Of a DNA stretch of 9,737 nt, positions 6,428 through 9,737 are shown in pieces. Source of the stretch: CAZTTH01 sp964615975 (GTDB lineage: Bacteria; Verrucomicrobiota; Lentisphaeria; JABSQK01; JAJFLO01). Numbering within the stretch: position 1 is the stretch's first letter; every line of letters starts with the position of its first letter. The notes under the pieces were generated by a model, which did not search any database, was not told the origin of the DNA, and saw only the letters and a program-made list of their open reading frames with translations. The position numbers and the translations under genes were made by a program. The stretch spans positions 1 to 9,737 of the forward strand of contig CAZTTH010000086.1 in assembly GCA_964615975.1 (NCBI GenBank), written 5' to 3'.

Positions 6428-7393
6428 TCAGGGTTCGAGTCCAGACATTAATTCGGGAAAATGTTTGGCCAGATTCGAAGTGTATTTAAACAGATTATCC
6501 GGAAAAATCATCACCCCCCAGCCATGCTGATCGCGTTCGATGATTTGTTTTGCTCCCGCCAATATCAACCCCGAACTTGGCCCCGCCAACAACCCTTCCC
6601 GGCGACACAGATCAAGAGTATTGCTGTAGGCCAAATGATAATCGATTTCAAGAATTTCATCGATCAGTCCGGGATCAAACAATTTTGAAACGCTCAATTG
6701 ACTGACATTTCGCAATCCAGGAATGTCATGACCTTCGCTGGGCTGAACGGCGATAATTTTGATTTGAGGATTTTTTTCGCGCAGATACTTGCTGGTGCCA
6801 GTAACCGTGCCGCAGGTGCCAAGGGAAACAAAAAGATGGGTGACCTGGCCTTCGCTTTGACGCCAGATTTCAGGTCCGGTTGTGCGTATATGAGCCTGGA
6901 CATTTTTTTGATTCTCATATTGATTGGGCATGACATACCGATGGGCTGATGCCTTGGAGTAAGTTTTAGCCAGATTAATTGACCCTTCTCCCATTCCGGG
7001 TGAGGGACATAAATCATCGCGAACCACATCGAGATCGGCGCCAGTCATTTTCAATAATACTTTTTTTTCAATCGGCACTTTATTCGGCACAACGATCCGC
7101 AGATGATGACCACGCATGCTGGCAAGTGCCGCAAGACTTATACCGGTATTCCCCGACGACGGTTCGACCAACCCCCGACCGTTGCCGACTTTACCCTGTT
7201 CTTCCAAATCCCGGAGCATTTCCCAGGCAGCCCGATCCTTGACCGAACCAAACGGGTTCAACCATTCCAGTTTGGCATACAAAGAATATGTGCTGATCGA
7301 ATTCAATGTGTTAATCCGCACCATTGGCGACGGATTTTCTTCACAAGGCAACATCTCGACAATTGAATTGTATACACGGGTGGAATGATTCAT
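6428..7393 (-). CDS. PLP-dependent cysteine synthase family protein (CysK/CysM-like)
   Basis: A fold-type II PLP enzyme of about 321 residues, expected to make cysteine from an activated serine and sulfide or another sulfur donor. Counting from the GTG at 7402 (324 residues), the PLP lysine is K55 in NPFGSVKDRAAW, the substrate loop is SSGNTG at 82-87, the phosphate-binding loop GTCGTVTG at 195-202, and GPSSG at 274-278. GSVKDRAA is nearer CysM than CysK. The C-terminal MIFPDNLFKYTSNL replaces the usual FPD-x-GE-x-YLS ending, a variant that may change substrate preference. There is no CBS regulatory domain. Starts at ATG 7393 and GTG 7402 are both possible and neither has a strong ribosome binding site; I chose the ATG. 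The sulfurtransferase lies 160 nt downstream on the same strand. Cystathionine beta-synthase or a phosphoserine-using enzyme are alternatives. Confidence 0.9.
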   Translation of the reverse strand: MNHSTRVYNSIVEMLPCEENPSPMVRINTLNSISTYSLYAKLEWLNPFGSVKDRAAWEMLRDLEEQGKVGNGRGLVEPSSGNTGISLAALASMRGHHLRIVVPNKVPIEKKVLLKMTGADLDVVRDDLCPSPGMGEGSINLAKTYSKASAHRYVMPNQYENQKNVQAHIRTTGPEIWRQSEGQVTHLFVSLGTCGTVTGTSKYLREKNPQIKIIAVQPSEGHDIPGLRNVSQLSVSKLFDPGLIDEILEIDYHLAYSNTLDLCRREGLLAGPSSGLILAGAKQIIERDQHGWGVMIFPDNLFKYTSNLAKHFPELMSGLEP

Positions 7394-7402
7394 TAGCAAC
7401 AC

Positions 7403-7782
7403 CGGATTATGCTCTTAAGAAACGAATCTGTTTATGGAAGGTTAAGAGAAATAAATTCACACATCACTGTCGATTAACATATTCTTAAGCCGCACCTTAA
7501 CATGTAAGTCATTAAAATATTTACCCATAAAGTTCCCCTTCCGAAAATCAAGCAAATATCGACAATACCCTCAACTCTCGCGCTTTTATTTTCGCAATCA
7601 GTTTGTAACTAATCAGGGAACATAATACACATACCAACGGCGATGAGATTATAAAAAATTTGACAATAAAATCTTATCTTCTTAACTTGCCATTGACGCT
7701 GTTATTTGCCGAATCAGGCATAAAGAGTAAATTTTTGTTTGGTTTAATCGCAATATTTTCAACTTATTTTTAGCTGATATTA
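7403..7782. promoter_or_regulatory. 380-nt divergent intergenic region before ctpA
   Basis: AT-rich, with no gene or RNA I can support. A possible ctpA promoter is TTGACA (7660-7665), 17 nt, TAACTT (7683-7688); the -35 is perfect and the -10 poor. CTCTTAA (7412-7418) and TTAAGAG (7442-7448) form an exact inverted repeat with a 23-nt spacer just upstream of the minus-strand PLP-enzyme gene. The ctpA start at 7783 has no recognisable Shine-Dalgarno. Confidence 0.35.
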
Positions 7783-9078
7783 ATGAATAGACGGATTATA
7801 AATTTTACTCTGGGTTTTGCCTTGACGGTCAATCTGATTGTTGGGTTTCGAGTATTTTCAGCGCTGGAGAAAGAATCAGGTGAAGAGGATGGGTACAGGC
7901 TGATACGGCAGTTTGCCACGGTATTGAAGTTGATCCGAAAAAATTATGTCGATGAACAAAAAACCGATTATTCCAAATTATTGGAAGGCGCCCTGCAGGG
8001 GATGCTGTCATCATTGGATCGCTTCAGTTCTTATATCAACCCCAACGAATACAAGAGCATGATTGAAGAAACCGAAGGGGAATTCGGTGGCATCGGAGTG
8101 GTAATTTCCATCAAAGATCGCTGGTTGACCGTGGTCGCGCCGATGGAAAATTCCCCGGGGATGAAAGCGGGAATCAGAGCGAATGACCGGATTATCAAGA
8201 TCGAGGAACAACATACGGATAATCTCACCCTTGATGAAGCTGTGACCCTAATCAAAGGAGAACCAGGTACCAGTGTTTCCCTGACTATCTTTCGCCCCGG
8301 CACCAAAGAAAACTTGAATTTCAATATCAAACGGGAAATCATTCATATTGACACCGTCAAGGATGCCCAGGTGTTGACTCCAGGAATTGCCTATGTTCGC
8401 GTCACTCAATTCAATGAAAACACCGCTGGTGAATTGGAACGGGAACTCAAAACATTTACCAAAATAAAAGCCCATGACTTGATTATCGATTTACGTAACA
8501 ATCCCGGAGGATTGCTTGATTCAGCCATTGATGTCAGTTCTCTATTTGTCGAGCGACATCAATTGATCGTTTCCACCGAAGGTCGCCCGGGCACTACCAG
8601 CAAGGAATACAAGTCGATCTCAGGCAATAAATTTCTTGATGGCAAGGTGGTTATTCTCATTAATGGCGGCAGCGCCAGCGCGGCGGAAATTCTTGCCGGT
8701 TGCCTGCAGGATTACCACCGTGCCCTGTTAGTGGGAGAAAAAAGTTTTGGCAAAGGTTCAGTACAAAGCGTTATCGAGCTTGAGGATGGCAGCGCCATAC
8801 GCATGACTACCGCCAAGTATTATACACCGAGCAAACGAATCATCCATGAACAAGGTATTAATCCCGATGTCATAGTTGACATCAGTGATGAAGATGAACA
8901 GAAGCTCGCTATGCAGCGGGCAAGAATCAAAGGCGAAGACATTGCCGGGGATCAAAATGAAACGGACATACCCGATCAACAAATGTTAAAAGCTCTCGAT
9001 ATTCTTACCAAAGCTTCAAGTATATCCCAAGAAGAGTTTTTGCATTTCGCCAAGAACCTGGAGAATAACACACCATGA
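7783..9078 (+). CDS. ctpA: C-terminal processing peptidase, S41 family
   Basis: A 431-residue serine protease that cleaves proteins near their C termini in the cell envelope. Residues 8-27 form a signal or anchor helix after a basic MNRR start. A helical lead-in (GALQGMLSSLDRFSSYI, about 69-85) precedes the PDZ domain (about 95-180, with FGGIGVVIS as the carboxylate-binding side). The catalytic core holds DLRNNPGGLL at 236-245, the nucleophile Ser299 in GGSASAAEI and the general base Lys324 in SFGKGS, 25 residues apart as in Prc and CtpB, with Gln328 four residues on. All catalytic residues are present. The short C-terminal tail after about 370 is charged. The style of sequence recalls Verrucomicrobia/Lentisphaerae homologues. 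Its TGA overlaps the tsaD start by 4 nt, implying one operon with translational coupling. Substrates cannot be inferred. Confidence 0.95.
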   Translation: MNRRIINFTLGFALTVNLIVGFRVFSALEKESGEEDGYRLIRQFATVLKLIRKNYVDEQKTDYSKLLEGALQGMLSSLDRFSSYINPNEYKSMIEETEGEFGGIGVVISIKDRWLTVVAPMENSPGMKAGIRANDRIIKIEEQHTDNLTLDEAVTLIKGEPGTSVSLTIFRPGTKENLNFNIKREIIHIDTVKDAQVLTPGIAYVRVTQFNENTAGELERELKTFTKIKAHDLIIDLRNNPGGLLDSAIDVSSLFVERHQLIVSTEGRPGTTSKEYKSISGNKFLDGKVVILINGGSASAAEILAGCLQDYHRALLVGEKSFGKGSVQSVIELEDGSAIRMTTAKYYTPSKRIIHEQGINPDVIVDISDEDEQKLAMQRARIKGEDIAGDQNETDIPDQQMLKALDILTKASSISQEEFLHFAKNLENNTP

Positions 9079-9737
9079 TGATATTGGGGATCGAAACCAG
9101 TTGTGATGAAACTGCCGTAGCTGTAATCGAAGACGGCTATAAGGTCCGATCCAACCTGATTTCATCACAAATAGCCCAGCATTCACTCTATGGTGGAGTC
9201 GTCCCTGAACTGGCCGCCCGCGAGCATTTGAAAGCGATCAAAGTCATGGTCACGAATGCATTGGAAAAAGCCCATATATCCGCCCATGATCTGGATGCCG
9301 TCGCAGTCACTCATTCACCCGGGTTGCAGTCGGCATTATTGGTGGGGATCTCCTATGCCAAGGGACTGGCATTGGGACTGGGAATCCCACTGATCGGAGT
9401 GAATCATTTTCTGGCGCATATCTATGGCGCCATGATCGATCGGCCGGACATATTGCATGATGCCGATAATTTTCCCTTGTTGGCGTTGGTGGTTTCCGGT
9501 GGTCATACCGCGTTGGTGCTTATCGACGGTCATCATCAGTGTCGTCTGATCGGAAGAACGATCGATGACGCTGCCGGTGAAGCGTTCGATAAGGCAGCCA
9601 AAATATTGCATTTGGGATATCCCGGCGGGCCACTCATTGATCGCCTGGCCGCATTCGGCAATCCCGAACGTTATCACTTTCCCCGTGGTTTGGTCGGTGG
9701 ATCCGGCACGGCAACCGCCAAGCATGATCGTTTGAAT
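9075..9737 (+). CDS. tsaD: tRNA N6-threonylcarbamoyladenosine synthesis protein TsaD (partial)
   Basis: The first 221 residues of TsaD (formerly Gcp/YgjD) run off the window end. TsaD, with TsaB and TsaE, transfers the threonylcarbamoyl group from TC-AMP to A37 of ANN-decoding tRNAs. Visible features are GIETSCDETAVAV at 5-17, GGVVPELAAREH at 40-51, the metal-binding pair H111 and H115 in NHFLAH, the SGGHT nucleotide-site motif at 141-145, and DDAAGEAFDKAAKILHLGYPGGP at 164-186. About 110-130 residues are missing at the C terminus compared with usual lengths. The ATG at 9075 overlaps the ctpA TGA as ATGA; a second ATG at 9078 is one codon later. The gene is essential in many bacteria. Confidence 0.97.
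   Translation, partial: MMILGIETSCDETAVAVIEDGYKVRSNLISSQIAQHSLYGGVVPELAAREHLKAIKVMVTNALEKAHISAHDLDAVAVTHSPGLQSALLVGISYAKGLALGLGIPLIGVNHFLAHIYGAMIDRPDILHDADNFPLLALVVSGGHTALVLIDGHHQCRLIGRTIDDAAGEAFDKAAKILHLGYPGGPLIDRLAAFGNPERYHFPRGLVGGSGTATAKHDRLN

Noticed and set aside
6430..6442. GGTTCGAGTCC resembles a tRNA T-loop
   Set aside because: The flanking stem does not pair beyond two bases, no acceptor or anticodon arms are found upstream, and the sequence is the coding end of the PLP enzyme.
9336..9725. 129-codon minus-strand ORF
   Set aside because: It is a shadow of tsaD, whose conserved motifs fix the coding strand.
1..9737. CRISPR arrays, rRNA, tRNA or complete insertion sequences
   Set aside because: No regularly spaced repeats, rRNA-like or complete tRNA-like sequence, or paired terminal inverted repeats with an intact transposase were seen by eye.

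Overview
The window reads as a stretch of bacterial chromosome of moderate GC content, possibly from a draft or metagenome assembly because it contains a placeholder run of exactly 100 N. The best lineage clue is the S41 processing peptidase. Its sequence style (the LTVVAPMENSPG stretch before the PDZ ligand groove, the LQDYHRALLVGEKSFGKGSVQS active-site region) and its 4-nt overlap with tsaD recall Verrucomicrobia/Lentisphaerae-type (PVC superphylum) proteins. I recognise this from memory and have not searched it, so the taxonomy is tentative.

Layout, left to right. Positions 1-312 hold the broken tail of a REP-associated (Y1/RayT-like) transposase with in-frame stops. Positions 313-464 are AT-rich non-coding DNA with two fragments that look like dispersed repeats. 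Positions 465-2378 (minus) encode a GAF-PAS-AAA+-Fis sigma-54 activator. A 195-nt divergent intergenic region follows, carrying three ATTTGATAAA-like decamers and a possible 16-codon leader ORF. Positions 2574-3962 (plus) encode a polytopic membrane protein resembling GT-C glycosyltransferases. The next block is on the minus strand, in transcription order: a CysK/CysM-family PLP enzyme (7393/7402 to 6428), a two-domain thiosulfate sulfurtransferase (6267-5419) with a good sigma-70-type promoter, and, 44 nt further on, an exported coiled-coil protein (5374-4105) interrupted by the N run. After a 380-nt non-coding gap, the plus strand carries ctpA (7783-9078) and the start of tsaD (9075 to the window end), which overlap by 4 nt.

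How the parts may work together. The sulfurtransferase and cysteine-synthase-like enzyme are neighbours on one strand and plausibly form a small sulfur-handling module (thiosulfate or persulfide sulfur toward cysteine), though the sulfurtransferase has its own promoter. The coiled-coil protein probably shares the sulfurtransferase transcript; nothing in its sequence ties it to sulfur. The sigma-54 activator is complete, but I see no -24/-12 promoter in the divergent region beside it, so its target is unknown. ctpA-tsaD is a housekeeping pair: periplasmic proteolysis and tRNA t6A synthesis.

I found no convincing new defence, mobile or biosynthetic system. The most useful leads are the unresolved coiled-coil gene, the divergent regulator/membrane-protein region and the decayed RayT end with its repeat-like remnants.
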